64,000 nucleotides of DNA from NCBI GenBank assembly GCA_037903475.1, contig JBAJFG010000150.1, positions 1,224,647 through 1,288,646 on the forward strand, in the 5' to 3' direction. The DNA is from Ancylostoma caninum. Taxonomy: Eukaryota > Nematoda > Chromadorea > Rhabditida > Ancylostomatidae. A model generated the notes under the pieces. That model saw only the letters and a program-made list of their open reading frames with translations. It ran no database searches and was not told the DNA's origin. The position numbers were made by a program, and so were the translations under genes. This document shows positions 10,340-21,235 of the stretch, one piece after another (position 1 is the first letter of the stretch; each line of letters starts with the position of its first letter).

Positions 10340-12200
10340 CCTCGATTTTTTATATTAGGTTGTCGAGACCTTCGCAGCGGTTTACCGCCTCATGGGCACG
10401 GGGGTAACCCTGGGCGTCGAACTGCGATGCACAGCGGAGGTCTATTCTCCAGTAGAGTTTCCCAAGCTGCGAAGGAGTTCAGTTTCTCCAGGCGACTAAA
10501 AGCCTAGCTAAGTGTAAACCACTGTCAGGAGTCTCCACCGTCTTGGCAGTATCAGTCGCAAGGTGGCTTCCCTAATCCATTCAGGTCAGTGACTACCTGT
10601 GGCGACAGTTGAGCTCGCCGCAGCAGGGCTGCTCAGTATGGGGAAACTTCTACTTGCTGTCCAGCACACTTTCTGCCTCAGTACCCCGCACACCGCGCTT
10701 TGCCTTCTCAGACGTCTGACGGTACGGCAACCGGTGAGAGGCGATCTAATCTTGAGTTGCGCAGGACGACTTTGATTTCGGACCAAGGCGACAATGGCAC
10801 GACACACCATGGAGACCGTTTCATGCCTTGCACTTATAACGCCAGAACAATGCTTACAGACGCCGACCTCCACGCCTTTCAGCTGCAGGACGCATTTCCA
10901 CGCGATTGCTCTACAGGAGACGAAAAGCAAGATCAAAGATGTTTCACAGGTAGTGACGTAACGCTCGTCATCTGCGGTGAGAAGTTTCCGTCACGAAACT
11001 TAGGAGGCGTTGGCTTTGTTGTGCACCCATCTGTCGTCCATCTCGTCGACTCACACGAGATCCCTTTCACTTCTTCTAGCAATTCTCCTTCTTCACCTTC
11101 CGCGTCACAAGTCCATCAGCATCATCAACTGTTACTCATCAACGCTCGCAGCTCATGAGTCGGAGTTGGACGCTTTTCATGACAGGTTGGAGGATGCTAT
11201 CCGCAACGAGAAGTCCTTCTAGAAATTCGTTCTTAGAGACTTTAATGCCAAACTTGGCGAAGCTGAAGGAAACGAGTACGGGATACGAAGGTTTGGATCA
11301 CGAGACCGGAACAAAAACGGTAGTCGCCTCGCTGGGCTTTTGTCCTCTGCACTCCTCTTCCGTGGGAATTCCATCTTCATGAAGAAGGACCACCGCCGGT
11401 GGACATGAGAATAACCCAACGGTACGACTCGTATGGAGATCAACCACAGACTTACAAACCGAAGGTGGTGTCCATTTGATGTCTCAGGTCACAGTAGTAC
11501 CATCATTCTGCCGTGGATCCGGTCACCGTCTCCTCCATGAAAAAAATGCGACTCAGCTGCAAGATGGAAAAGAACGTCTACCACCGCGGAATAAGAGAAG
11601 AAGTCGTAGATGACGTACCGCCCTTGTTGAGTCTCTTTCTGAACACGACTGCCATATCATGGAAGACCCCACCGAGGACTACGAGATGCTCCTAGAAAAA
11701 CTAAGAATCTGTGCTGAAAGCGTCTCAAAACCCCGATCAACAAACTTGAAACGCATTTCGAAGGCCATCAAGGAACTGCTCGTCGAAAGAATGTCCTCTG
11801 AATGCACCCACGTTGAGCAGTCGATTATAATGTTCCGTTGACAGCCCTGAAAAACGAAGATGGGATTGTCACGTTTTCCCATCGTTAAATGGAATCAATC
11901 ACGGAAAGGTTCTATGTAAACCTTTTCCGTTCTTCAACAACAGTGTTATGCCCAAATATCCCCAGTGGTGACAGACCACCTCAGATTTTTCCTTCGGTAG
12001 TTCTTTGTTGAGAGAAAAGGCATGAAATCCGGCACCGCCCGTGGACCGGACGGATGTCGGCGGCTGATCTACTGCGAGCAGGAGGCGTCATCATCACGTC
12101 ATTCTAGCAGCACACGAAGGTTGCTGTGGTGCAGTCCTACAAAAGTCAAATTCCTATTGAAGCACAAATACGCTATCCTCCACATGTCCTATCCTGGGCA
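10340..12200 (+). pseudogene. RTE-type non-LTR retroelement, copy 1, 5' portion, decayed
   Basis: The plus strand carries, in several shifted frames, the N-terminal part of an endonuclease/RT of the RTE type common in hookworms and relatives. Visible are [15 protein letters not shown] (about 10830), [20 protein letters not shown] (about 11000), a degraded INCYS/ELDAF region (about 11130), GHRLLHEK (about 11518), then MEKN..YHRG and EDPTEDYEMLLEKL (to about 11800). A GC-rich leader precedes it from about 10340. The RT part is essentially absent: the trace fades by about 12200. Many stops and shifts make it a dead copy. Confidence 0.75.
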
Positions 12201-12214
12201 GTTTTGTAGAGCTG

Positions 12215-12450
12215 ACAGATTGTCAATAAAGAACGGGTTAAGAACAAGTTCATACGGTCGACAATCTGTCGGCAAGGAAGAGGAAAAACAAGTTGTTGGC
12301 AAGCTTTTGGGCGAACAAATTGTTGGCAAAGAAGTGCAAGACCAAGTCATCGACAAAAAAAGCAAGACAAAAAAGTTTTCGAAAAACAAGTTTCAGATGC
12401 AATCAGGAACTTGCTCGCCAAATGCTTGTCGACAAGTTGTTTTTGGCGTT
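12215..12450. repeat. Imperfect repeat block between two RTE copies
   Basis: The stretch contains an 11-bp inverted pair (GACAGATTGTC / GACAATCTGTC, about 12210-12270) and several related CAAGTTGTTGGCAAG-like segments (about 12287, 12315, 12430). It belongs to neither flanking RTE copy as far as I can read. Its open frame is Lys/Gln-rich and probably spurious. Confidence 0.5.
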
Positions 12451-12452
12451 TT

Positions 12453-14262
12453 GAGTGGATCCAACTACCGCCTCCTCCGTGCAAAAATCTGATTCAGCTG
12501 TAAGATGGAAAAGAACATCTGCCACCGCGGAGAAGGAAGAAAAGAAGTCGTGCACGACAGCACTGTTCTTGAGGAATCCTTATATGAACTAGACTGGCAC
12601 ATTATGGAGGACCCAACTAAAGATTACGAAATGCTTCTCCAAAAACTACTAGCCTGTGCCGAAAGAACCTCAACACCCCGAGCGACAAACCTGGAACGTA
12701 TATCAAGGGTCACCAAGGAACTGCTTGGGAAAAGAAGGGCTTTGAGGCTTGATTCGAGTGCATCACACATTCAGCAGTTGATTGCGTGACTGCAGAAGAA
12801 CATTGCAGGAGGGCATCGGCTACACGTGATTCTCGCGGAACATATGTCATTTCTTCGTACTTCAGAAAGGAAAGATTCCGAACCAGTGCAGGACTTCGCA
12901 TACCGTTCTTCTTCACAAGAAAGGTGACAGGGAGGACCTTCGGAACTACCGTCCAATATGCTTGCTGTGTGTGCTTTACAAGCTTTTCACGACAATCACT
13001 GTCATGCGAATATCGAGGACCTTGCATGAAGACCAACCGCAAGAACAGGCCGGATTCCGACAGGGGTTCAGGTGCATAGACAACATCTAAACCGTTTCGA
13101 GGGTTATCGAATTTTGCCGAGAATACCGCTACCCCTTGACTTAACCTTCGACGACTACGGAAAAGAATTCGCTAGCGTTGAAACAAACGCCATACTGTCA
13201 GCACTAGTCGAGCAAGGAGTGGACGCGTCATATGTGAAGACATTAGCCGACTGCTACTGTCAATGCTTTACAACGGTGCAGCTTTTGCAGCGACCCATTA
13301 CCATCCCGGTAGCGAAAGGAGTGCGACAGGGCAACAATATATCGCCTAATTTATTTGCCGCCGCGTCACAATGGGCAATGAAGTCACTCGATTGGGACGA
13401 AAGGGGTATTCGAATCGATGAAAGATCCCCCTCAAACCTCTGTTTTGCAGACGAACCGATGAAGCACAGGCGATGCTCAACGAGCTAAACGAAGTTGGGA
13501 AAAGGACAAGGCCATGGATGAATAGGACAAAGACCAAATTCATGAAGAACGCCTTCATTGAAGGAGAAGGAATAGAAATTGAAGAATCCCAGATAACGGA
13601 AACGATGTCCTATGTGTACCCTGAACTTTCAGTGAACATTGAGAACGACCTTAGAGAAGAACTGGATAGAAGAAGAAGAGCAGCATGGGCCGCGTTCGGG
13701 GCTCTCAGAGAAGCCAGCGATGAACAGGTGAATTCCGACCTCTGTGCTCATCTTTTTGACTCTACAGTTCTTTCAGCACTCTGCTAGGCTGGGAGACGTG
13801 GGCAGACACAATGACCACGTCAAAAACACTACGCACGCCAGTTCTACCTCAGAAGAGAATGAACGAACGTTCTCTTCTGAGGTAGAACTGGCGCACACAA
13901 CTACGAGCCGGATTTCACAGCTCCGATTTACGGCGAATATCCCGACTTCATGATCCAACGGAATACGAGTCGAATACTAAACACCTGGGCCGGTCATATA
14001 ATGTGAAGGGAAGATGACAGATGGACAAAAAGAACCTTAGAACAAATCCCAAGAGGGACGAAACGACGTCGAGGGTGGCCACCAACGAGATGGGCTGATG
14101 TATTCGCCACGCGGATGGACCAGCTAAAGTTCAGCTGGAAGTCAAAATCCTCGTCAGCCTCGGCAGCGGTGCTCCTGGATGACGATGGCGAGAGCGAGAA
14201 TGGATTCGATGCTGGGGCCCGCACAGCTAGTGAAGTCGGGTCGTCGGGAAATGATTAAGATA
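12453..14262 (+). pseudogene. RTE-type non-LTR retroelement, copy 2, 3' portion, decayed
   Basis: This separate copy re-enters the same family at NYRLLRAKI (12453; compare 11518 in copy 1). It continues through MEKNICHRG, EDPTKDYEMLLQKL and NLERISRVTKELL, then skips a large internal block to RT pieces: QEQAGFRQGFRC (13045), FDDYGKEFASVETNAILSAL (13160), PITIPVAKGVRQGNNISP (13300), the active site as FADE in place of FADD (13445), MLNELNEVGKR (13473), AAWAAFGALREA and LCAHLFDSTVL (13690-13780), and a shifted C-terminus to about 14262. Frameshifts, the mutated active site and the deletion make it inactive. Confidence 0.8.
13837..13892. repeat. Perfect 23-bp inverted repeat inside RTE copy 2
   Basis: GCCAGTTCTACCTCAGAAGA(GAA) at 13837-13859 is repeated exactly in reverse complement at 13870-13892, with a 10-bp loop. 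It falls in the RTE C-terminal coding region and is not part of the family's reading frame, so it looks like a local templated inversion-duplication. Confidence 0.9.
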
Positions 14263-14299
14263 CTCTGTTTTCTTCTATTTTGTCTTCAAACATTTCGAA

Positions 14300-15448
14300 C
14301 ATAAAAACATAAAGAAAGGCGACAAGATTGCAGTGTTAGATGCTGGAAAGGCAAACATACTGGCAGATAAATTTTGTGAGGTGTTTTCCGAAGAAGCAGA
14401 AGAATTGCCACAGTTCAATCCCAACGTAAAATATCCTACGGAAACGTGGTTTGAAGAATTTACTGTTTATAAGATGATCAAAAAGTGGCCGAAATCTTAT
14501 TCTCTCACACCCGATTTCATACCCACGTCGTTTGTTAAGAATATTGCACATATAGTAGCTGCTTCTCTTGCATACATTTTTAATCAGTCGCTAGCATTTT
14601 CCGAAGTACCACACAGGTTGAAGCACTCTTTCATTACCCCTTTACTAAAGAAACAGCCCGCATCTGAGGTTGACAATTATAGACCTGTCAGCATTACCTC
14701 GTTCTTCTGTAGGGTTTTTGAAAAAGGACGAAAAGCACATTTGGTGACTCATTTTGAGAAGAATGAAATAATACCGTGCAATCAGCATAGCTTTGTTCAA
14801 GGAAAATCTGTAGAAACAAATTTGTTAGAATGTCTGAATGGCTGGAGTAGCTGCCTGGATGAGAAGAAATCTTGTGATGTTATATATTTCGATTTTTCTA
14901 AAACTTTTGATCGAGTTGGTCATAAGATGTTACTCTATGTATAAGGTGTCTCGATTAAGAGTACATCCGAAAATCTGCAAATGGCTCTCAGATTTTTTGA
15001 GTAACAGAACATTCCAAGTCGAAATTAATCCCTGTTATTCCTCCTGCAGAATTGTCTCAAGTGGTGTCCCGCAAGGGGGAGTTTTGTCGCCTGTTCTGTT
15101 TGCCCTCTATACTGCAGATCTACCGCAGTCCTTGGAAGAAAAAGGTGTCACTTGCAAACAGTTTGCTGATGTCATTAAAATTTACAACAGAATTGACACC
15201 GATGTTCAGCTTTATGAAGTTCAAAATGCTATAGACCAGATCTCACAGTGGTCATTAAAATGGAAGCTTCCTTTAGCGCCTGAGAAAACTGTACACATGC
15301 GTTTAGGTAGTTCTGCCCTTCTTAATAGATACATTATTCAAGGTCATATGATAGAAAGTGTCAATAAAGTTGTTGATCTAGGCTTTCGATATGACAACAA
15401 ATTGGACTTCTCTGATCATTACAGATATCTCTGTAGAAAGGCGGTAAC
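14300..15448 (+). pseudogene. Jockey/CR1-like non-LTR element, RT part (piece 1 of 3)
   Basis: The plus strand encodes a non-LTR RT of the jockey/CR1/L2 kind: LKHSFITPLLKK, VDNYRPVSITS, motif A YFDFSKTFDRV (about 14885), SGVPQGGVLSPVLFALY (about 15060) and a mutated active site QFADV (about 15160), then WKLPLAPEKT. A 4-base insertion in TATGTATAAG near 14938 shifts the frame. The endonuclease end is missing. The sequence stops at 15448 against the 5' LTR and resumes in the same frame sense at 27479 and 35131. It is a dead element that later received two large insertions. Confidence 0.85.
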
Positions 15449-15675
15449 TGTCGGGATGAAGCCCGGCCAACAACATTGCCAGTTGTTGCCCGGAGGCGGA
15501 GTCCTACCGAGTCAGTCGACCCCGCAGCTCTGGCGCCACCCGGCTGCCACTCCCAGCTGCGTTTCCCCCTCCCCCTCTTTTGTATAACTTATATTAGATA
15601 ATAAATATTATATAAAGATATGTAGAACTCCCCGAACACTTCAGGAATGGGACCGTTAACACCCATTACCTGACA
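15449..15675 (+). repeat. 5' LTR
   Basis: 227 bp, TG...CA ends with a short inverted match (TGTC/GACA). TATATAAAG at 15609-15617 and an AATAAA at about 15600 are candidate promoter and poly(A) signals. The copy at 27252 shows no difference by eye. Confidence 0.92.
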
Positions 15676-15693
15676 TGGAGGTCCCGGGAAGAT
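15676..15693 (+). promoter_or_regulatory. Primer-binding site
   Basis: TGGAGGTCCCGGGAAG begins directly after the CA of the 5' LTR. TGG pairs with the CCA end of a tRNA primer. The tRNA species cannot be named from the window. Confidence 0.75.
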
Positions 15694-16059
15694 TTTTATT
15701 AGTATTCTTTTGCTAACGTTAGAAAAAAAAGACCCCCCTGGGAAAAATCAATACCCTGGCCCCGCCTTCGTCTTCTCTGCCCATCGACTCAACAACAAAC
15801 AGAATGTGAGTGATTTTTTTTAAACTAACCAATGATTGCAGTGTAGTGGCTAACTAAAAATGAAGATGTAAATAATGTAGAAATATTTTCATTCATATTT
15901 CCCATCTAAATGTTGATTTGTTAAAAAGTCCACGCGAACGAGTGCCAATAGTAAATGAAAAAATCAAACTTTCACCCCACTTTTCTTTACTGTAGCGCTA
16001 TATAGCATTTTTTTAAGACCGCGAGTATTATTTCTATTTTTCTGAAATATGCGCGCGCC

Positions 16060-16255
16060 AAATTTCTAGCCGTGAATTTCTAAGCCGTAAGTTCTAGACG
16101 TGAATTTCTAAGCCGTAAGTTCTAGCCGTGAATTTCTAAGCCGTAGTTTCTAGACGTGAATTTCTAAGCCGTAGTTTCTAGACGTGAATTTCTAAGCCGT
16201 AGTTTCTAGACGTGAATTTCTAAGCCGTAATATCTAGGCGTGATATCTAAGCCGT
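16060..16255. repeat. Tandem array in LTR-element leader
   Basis: About seven units of roughly 27 bp, alternating GTGAATTTCTAAGCCGTA and GTTTCTAGAC, form a head-to-tail array. It lies in the leader and has no coding role that I can see. Confidence 0.85.
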
Positions 16256-16478
16256 GAGTACACACATTTTTTTTCTCAAGTTGTGCCTCAGTTTTTTCCC
16301 AAGTTTATATTCTTAAATTTCATTCATATTATTTGGACTCGTTCGCATTCGGCCGGCCTAAAATTTTTCGGTACCACCAAAATATTACAACATGGCCCAT
16401 CTCGACAAATGTTCAGATGCCAGCCAGCCAAAGCGGAAAACAACAATTAATATTGCTACAGCGGACTTAGGAACAGCC

Positions 16479-16590
16479 GCGACTACAGCGCACAACAAGA
16501 TTTGCGAAAGCTCATGACCTGAGATTAGTAACAGCCGCGACTATAGCGCGCACCAGGATTAGCGAAAGCTAGTGACCTGAGATTAATTAC
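16479..16590. repeat. 58-bp direct duplication in leader
   Basis: A unit starting AACAGCCGCGACTAYAGCGC and ending GACCTGAGATTA occurs twice in tandem with a handful of differences. Confidence 0.8.
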
Positions 16591-16723
16591 CGTGCCTGTC
16601 TCAAGATTAAGCACATCGCCCAGGCGCGACCTCTCAAAGCAATAAATCAGACGTAGCGCACAGCAACAGTACTTTACACCTAGGCAATGCGCCCCGCTAA
16701 TCGCCTACAGCATATTCGGTGAC

Positions 16724-16729
16724 TTTATT
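16724..16729 (-). terminator. Candidate poly(A) signal of the antisense gene
   Basis: AATAAA on the minus strand about 145 bp beyond the stop codon of the antisense gene. Confidence 0.4.
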
Positions 16730-16872
16730 GCTACTGCTGCACACTATCAATGAACAACTTTATATGACAACAACAATTAACAGAGGAATGGTAAAAGGAC
16801 GAAATAAATTGGGCATAAACATCAACAGTAGGACAATGAACAAAACAAAAAAACTCAACAATCGTGCGTCGC

Positions 16873-17921
16873 TCACGAAGGGACTGCCACTCCTCTTTCA
16901 AGGAACTCCACTCGAAACTCCTCCATATCGGCAAGTCCATTAAAACAAGCACTGCTCAGCAGGCTCCTCCGAATGGCGTCGAGTAACGAAAACGGCAACC
17001 TCCTCGCGTCGCCAAAGTTGGTGACCCTAAGGTCACCGAACTTCAGCTCGACTCCATCGCGGTCCCCAATCCAGCGGTCTTCACGCCACTGATTGGGGAG
17101 CAGACGCCCGCGATAGTAATCGCCGTCCTCTGACGTCGCAAACGCTGAGATTTGTGGATGTAAAAATGCGAAAAAAAACAATAATAATTTAATTCGCACA
17201 TTTAATTTTTTTTCTTCCAAACAAAAAAAGAATTGCAGTAGTTACCTGTTAGATGGCGAATAACACCATTTAGCGCCACAAGGATGGAGATCCTTATCTT
17301 GCCATCGGACTTCAGGACCATCTCCGTTTCTTTGACCTCGCCTGCACACAAGTGGGCAAGGATCACCTCCTCTACTGAGGTGGGATCGTTCTCAATCACT
17401 TCTACTTGTGATTGAGAGATCGCCCACCTCAGGCGACCCAAATCCTTGGCAAGCAGGCGACTTTCCTGAAAGAGGGAAAGACAGTTTTTTTTGAGATAAC
17501 GAAATCGTCAACTTTATAAATCTAATTTCATTTTATATTTACCTGCTGGTGCTTCTCTGTCAGAAGTTGTTCGGCCGATAGAGCCGACCTGGCTTCGCGC
17601 AACTTTCCCACGAACATTTCGTGCTCCTCCTTTCTTCTTCTTTTCTCATTTTCCGCACGCTCTTCCAAGCGTTCGGCATGCCTTCTTAGCTCCTGTAGGC
17701 TCGTGCTCAGGGCATTCACCTCCAACCTTCTATCGTGCATCACCAGTTCGGCCATATCAAGAGCCCGTCTTAAACGGACCTCTTCCGATTCCCTCACCAC
17801 AAGCGGTGCAACCTGAAAAAAAATTTTTCAATACAAACTTCAATTTTTAAAGGAACTTAAGTCATACCTCTTGCACTTCTCTGTGGTTGATCATGTTCTC
17901 GACGTCGATAACACCAGCCAT
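16873..17921 (-). CDS. Antisense four-exon gene in the LTR-element leader, 271 aa, coiled coil
   Basis: Minus-strand exons are 17921-17868, 17812-17543, 17465-17246 and 17144-16873 (54, 270, 220, 272 nt; sum 816 = 272 codons with stop). Introns of 55, 77 and 101 bp all have GT...AG ends, with acceptors TTTTCAG, TTTCAG and TCTCAG. All phases join without a stop. The protein starts MAGVIDVENM. About residues 25-108 are rich in E/R/K with heptad character (coiled coil). Then comes a compact part with LRWAISQSQVEV, EEVILAHLCAG and ISILVALNGVIRHL, and a C-terminal part with RGRLLPNQWREDRWIGDRDG and ending GVAVPS. I recognise no family. A minus-strand AATAAA lies at 16729-16724. An intact spliced gene running against a retroelement, inside its LTRs, is unusual. 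It may be a captured host gene or an element-specific accessory gene. Confidence 0.8.
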
Positions 17922-18737
17922 TTAACTTTCTAGAAAAAAAATATTTCACGTCATCATACGACATTTTCTTACATCAAAAAAAAAGAAGAGAAAAACAGAG
18001 AGAATAAAATAACAAGCAAGAGTCCTCCAAAAAAAAAAGAGCTACCGGCCAAGACAGCCAGCGCGAACAAGAATGGCTGCTGCTCTCGGATTAAGGCTGC
18101 TAGCCATAAAAACTTCGGGTCATCGCGCTCCGCCCCACAATTACAAAGTAAAGAACCGCGCAGGGATGTAATAACCTAGTAATAATTAGTATTATATGTA
18201 TATTTTCGACAGCGTGATCACAATTGGTTGATCCCGCCCTGAAAGTGTAACATTAAAACACCAAATTCTCCCCGCCCCTTGCTGCCAGCGGTAGAGCATT
18301 CACTACCCTGGTGCTCCCACCAGCTGGCTGCTCTTCATTTCGCTCTCAACGCCTCCTCCCAACCAATCACCTACGACCCAAACCTTGTGTAAAATTAAAA
18401 CCACTCTTCTCCCCGCCCCTTGCTGCCAGCCGCTGAGCATTCACCACTCTGGTGCTCCCACCAGCCGGTCGCTCAGCTCTGCGCTCTCCCCTCTTCTCAG
18501 CCTCCTCTCCCTCATCACCCCACCGCCTACCGTAGGCCGCGGATCAGCTGCCAGCTGTACCATCCAGCGCACCAATAGCGTCGCTGCAGCTACCGTAAAC
18601 ACGAGCAACGACCACCAACAGCTAATCCAGCAGAGCCGGACAATCAACTTCTCTCAGCCGCACTCTCAGGCAACAACTCAGTCTTCAATAATCAGGTACT
18701 CCTTCTTATTGAAGTCTCACTAATACTTACTTCCTAA
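17922..18737. other. Divergent leader between antisense gene and gag, with 141-bp duplication
   Basis: This 0.8-kb stretch separates the antisense start from the gag frame. A segment of about 141 bp is duplicated in tandem (units start near 18245 and 18386; both contain CCCCGCCCCTTGCTGCCAGC and GGTGCTCCCACCAGC). The pair could carry promoter or packaging signals, but nothing decides this. A possible splice donor CAG|GTACTC occurs near 18694. Confidence 0.6.
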
Positions 18738-19219
18738 TACTCTTCTTCTAAAAAAAAAACAAATTTCCAAAAAAAAATTTTTTTTACAAATAATACAAAA
18801 TTGATTCATATTCACCGCCTAGTCCAGCTTCTCTACCTAGCTCTGACTCAGAACTAGAACCGTGTAAAAACGAAGACTTCTATAAACCCTTTCACATCGA
18901 AGAAAGAGGATCTTTTAAAAGAAAACAACGTTCCCGTTCATACAGTCCAGTTAAGAAGCGAATCGTAGACTTTTCTGCGAATCCTACCATCCCAAATCAG
19001 AAACATCGAGCCCGTTCTTGCCCTCTTCATAACCGTCCACTTCCAAGATTCCCTATTGTTCAAATTCGAACAGTAAGCTCTTTTGTGAACGAAAAATTTA
19101 CGTTTGCGGAAACAACTTACACTGTTCCGCTAATATCGGTGTGCTCGCAGAGTATACACATCATTGCTACACAGCGCATACCAATTTCAATAGAAAATCC
19201 ACAAATCCTCAATTTTAAA

Positions 19220-21235
19220 ATGGATGTAGATAACTCAGTCGCTCGCTTGGAAAGCGCCTTCGACAAACTATGTCTCTCCTCCTACTGTGCAAAACTTCCA
19301 ACATTTGCAGGAGAACAAGGAGGAAAAGGATTAGTGAATTTTCTTGAGCAATTTAACGAAATCAGTAACATCATGGGCCTAACTGAAGAAAAAATGGTAC
19401 GTCTGTTACCAGCTCATCTCAAAGGTGTAGCAAAAGCTGTTTTCGAAAATTTCTCGACTGCTGAAAAACAGGACTGGAAATTAGCCGTTAATAAGTTGCA
19501 AGAACATTTCGCTACAGACCATTTTTTGGATAGAGCCCGCGAAAAACTCATGACCATTAGGATGGAATTCAACGAATCTCCTTTTATGTTCTCAAACAGA
19601 ATTAAAAAGGATATTGCCGACGCATACCCATATGTCCAACAGGAAGAACAACGCAAATTTCTCCAATCAACCATTTTTACGAACGGATTGCTTCCCACCA
19701 TCAAGCAAAAACTCCAGTTGCTGGGTCCACTTCCGAAAGAGTTTAGTGATCTGCTTAGAGAATCAGAGCGTATTTATGGAGTAATTCAATCCGATCCATC
19801 CGTCTCTGATAACGCTGCGCTCATGACAAAAGTTGACAAAATTTTGGACAATGTCCAATCATCGAGAACTTCTGTGAACATGGTTTACAAACCAAAACAC
19901 ACAAACCAATCTCGATCAAATACTAACTTTCAAAAGCCACGTAATAACTATTTTTCTCCACAGTACAGTCGTCGTAACCGACCTCCGTACTCTGTCAGAA
20001 ATAATAGGGATTACCACGCTAATCGTAGCGTTAGATTTGCTCCGCTGCCACATCAAAACCAAAGACGCCGAAGCAAATCACCGCGTTTTCCCCAAAGGTT
20101 CAGATCACGTACACCACCAAATAACTCGCAATACCGGAGAAATGTCAATTCAATCTCCACAAACATCTCAACTGGATTAACTACATCAACTACCTCACTT
20201 TTCTTAGTTGCAATTCTGTCTGTCCTGCTACCAGGCTCCCTTGCCTCGCTACATAAATATCAATTATGTGCAGCAGGAAAGTCAGGATGGCCAGTTGCGT
20301 ATACAGAAACGACTTCTTGCTCTCACTCTCCAAATTCATCTAATATTTTGGTAACTAGAGCAATAGTCTTTGTGGAACGAACGGAACCACTCTTATTGCC
20401 AGCATTCCACTGTTTCAATAAAACCAGAAAAATATGTGCATCATCGTACCTGCACATATCTTTCTCAGTAAACAGTGACGAGGAGTATATGACACCAATA
20501 GAACCCTCGCTATGTCAATCTCTTAGCGAGACTAAAAAATTCCTCGGGACACCTTTGGAAACGTTGTCACCCAACGTTTATGGATCACAAAACCCGATCC
20601 ATTATTCATACCCTTGGTTTTTTGGAGAAAAATGTACACTTACTACTAACGTGTACGTCGAAAAAGGTGATATTGCCACCTACGACGGAAACGCTATAGT
20701 AAGCCAGTTTGGTGATATGGCAAACTGTCACATCCGTGACAACATGTGCGAACTCTCCCATGGCACAGTTATTTGGAATTCTGGGCCCCAGAAGCCTTTT
20801 GCATGTAAATATGTAAAGGCCACGGAGGGAGTCGCATATGTAACATCAGAACATGTTGTCATGGACAGCATCCAATCTGCTTTTACGTATAAGAACATCA
20901 CCTTTAACCCATCGCAAATAGCATCGTGGTGCTTGAATAAAAACTCTATTCCCATGGATAACGGAATTTTCATTTCCCTTCCGGAAATAGAAAATTCTAA
21001 TCCACGCACAATGTTTTCAAAGCATCCTAGCAAGGTGATGGAATTAAACCAAAAGCATTTCAACACCTCTCAAGTGTTGCATTTGCTTAGTGCAGTTTAT
21101 AATACTAAGATACGTAAACAACGAAATTCATCCGCAACGTTCGACCATCCACTTACCAAAGAAGAGCATGTTTCTCTTCTAAACACTGTTTTTCGTTTAC
21201 TTGATTCAGCCGCGCTAGCAACCAAGCCATTTTAG
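19220..21235 (+). CDS. gag plus N-terminal envelope-like region of the LTR element
   Basis: The frame is open from 18738; the first ATG in good context is 19220 (AAAATGG). Coding upstream of it may belong to an extended or spliced N-terminus. The first part is a gag capsid-like domain (FAGEQGGKGLVNFLEQFNEI, then LLPAHLKGVAKAVFENF). A basic Arg/Asn/Ser-rich segment follows (about 19900-20160), with no CCHC knuckle. A hydrophobic signal-like stretch (SLFLVAILSVLLPGSLA, about 20197-20247) then opens a Cys-rich region with several N-x-S/T sites, typical of a secreted glycoprotein. The frame ends at TAG 21233-21235, inside this ectodomain. The sequence after the stop is in the same frame and continues the envelope-like region, so gag and env form one polyprotein except for this stop. 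Confidence 0.85.
   Translation: MDVDNSVARLESAFDKLCLSSYCAKLPTFAGEQGGKGLVNFLEQFNEISNIMGLTEEKMVRLLPAHLKGVAKAVFENFSTAEKQDWKLAVNKLQEHFATDHFLDRAREKLMTIRMEFNESPFMFSNRIKKDIADAYPYVQQEEQRKFLQSTIFTNGLLPTIKQKLQLLGPLPKEFSDLLRESERIYGVIQSDPSVSDNAALMTKVDKILDNVQSSRTSVNMVYKPKHTNQSRSNTNFQKPRNNYFSPQYSRRNRPPYSVRNNRDYHANRSVRFAPLPHQNQRRRSKSPRFPQRFRSRTPPNNSQYRRNVNSISTNISTGLTTSTTSLFLVAILSVLLPGSLASLHKYQLCAAGKSGWPVAYTETTSCSHSPNSSNILVTRAIVFVERTEPLLLPAFHCFNKTRKICASSYLHISFSVNSDEEYMTPIEPSLCQSLSETKKFLGTPLETLSPNVYGSQNPIHYSYPWFFGEKCTLTTNVYVEKGDIATYDGNAIVSQFGDMANCHIRDNMCELSHGTVIWNSGPQKPFACKYVKATEGVAYVTSEHVVMDSIQSAFTYKNITFNPSQIASWCLNKNSIPMDNGIFISLPEIENSNPRTMFSKHPSKVMELNQKHFNTSQVLHLLSAVYNTKIRKQRNSSATFDHPLTKEEHVSLLNTVFRLLDSAALATKPF

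Noticed and set aside
10586..11222. Short frames on both strands around the RTE leader
   Set aside because: They are fragments and antisense shadows of the decayed RTE endonuclease region.
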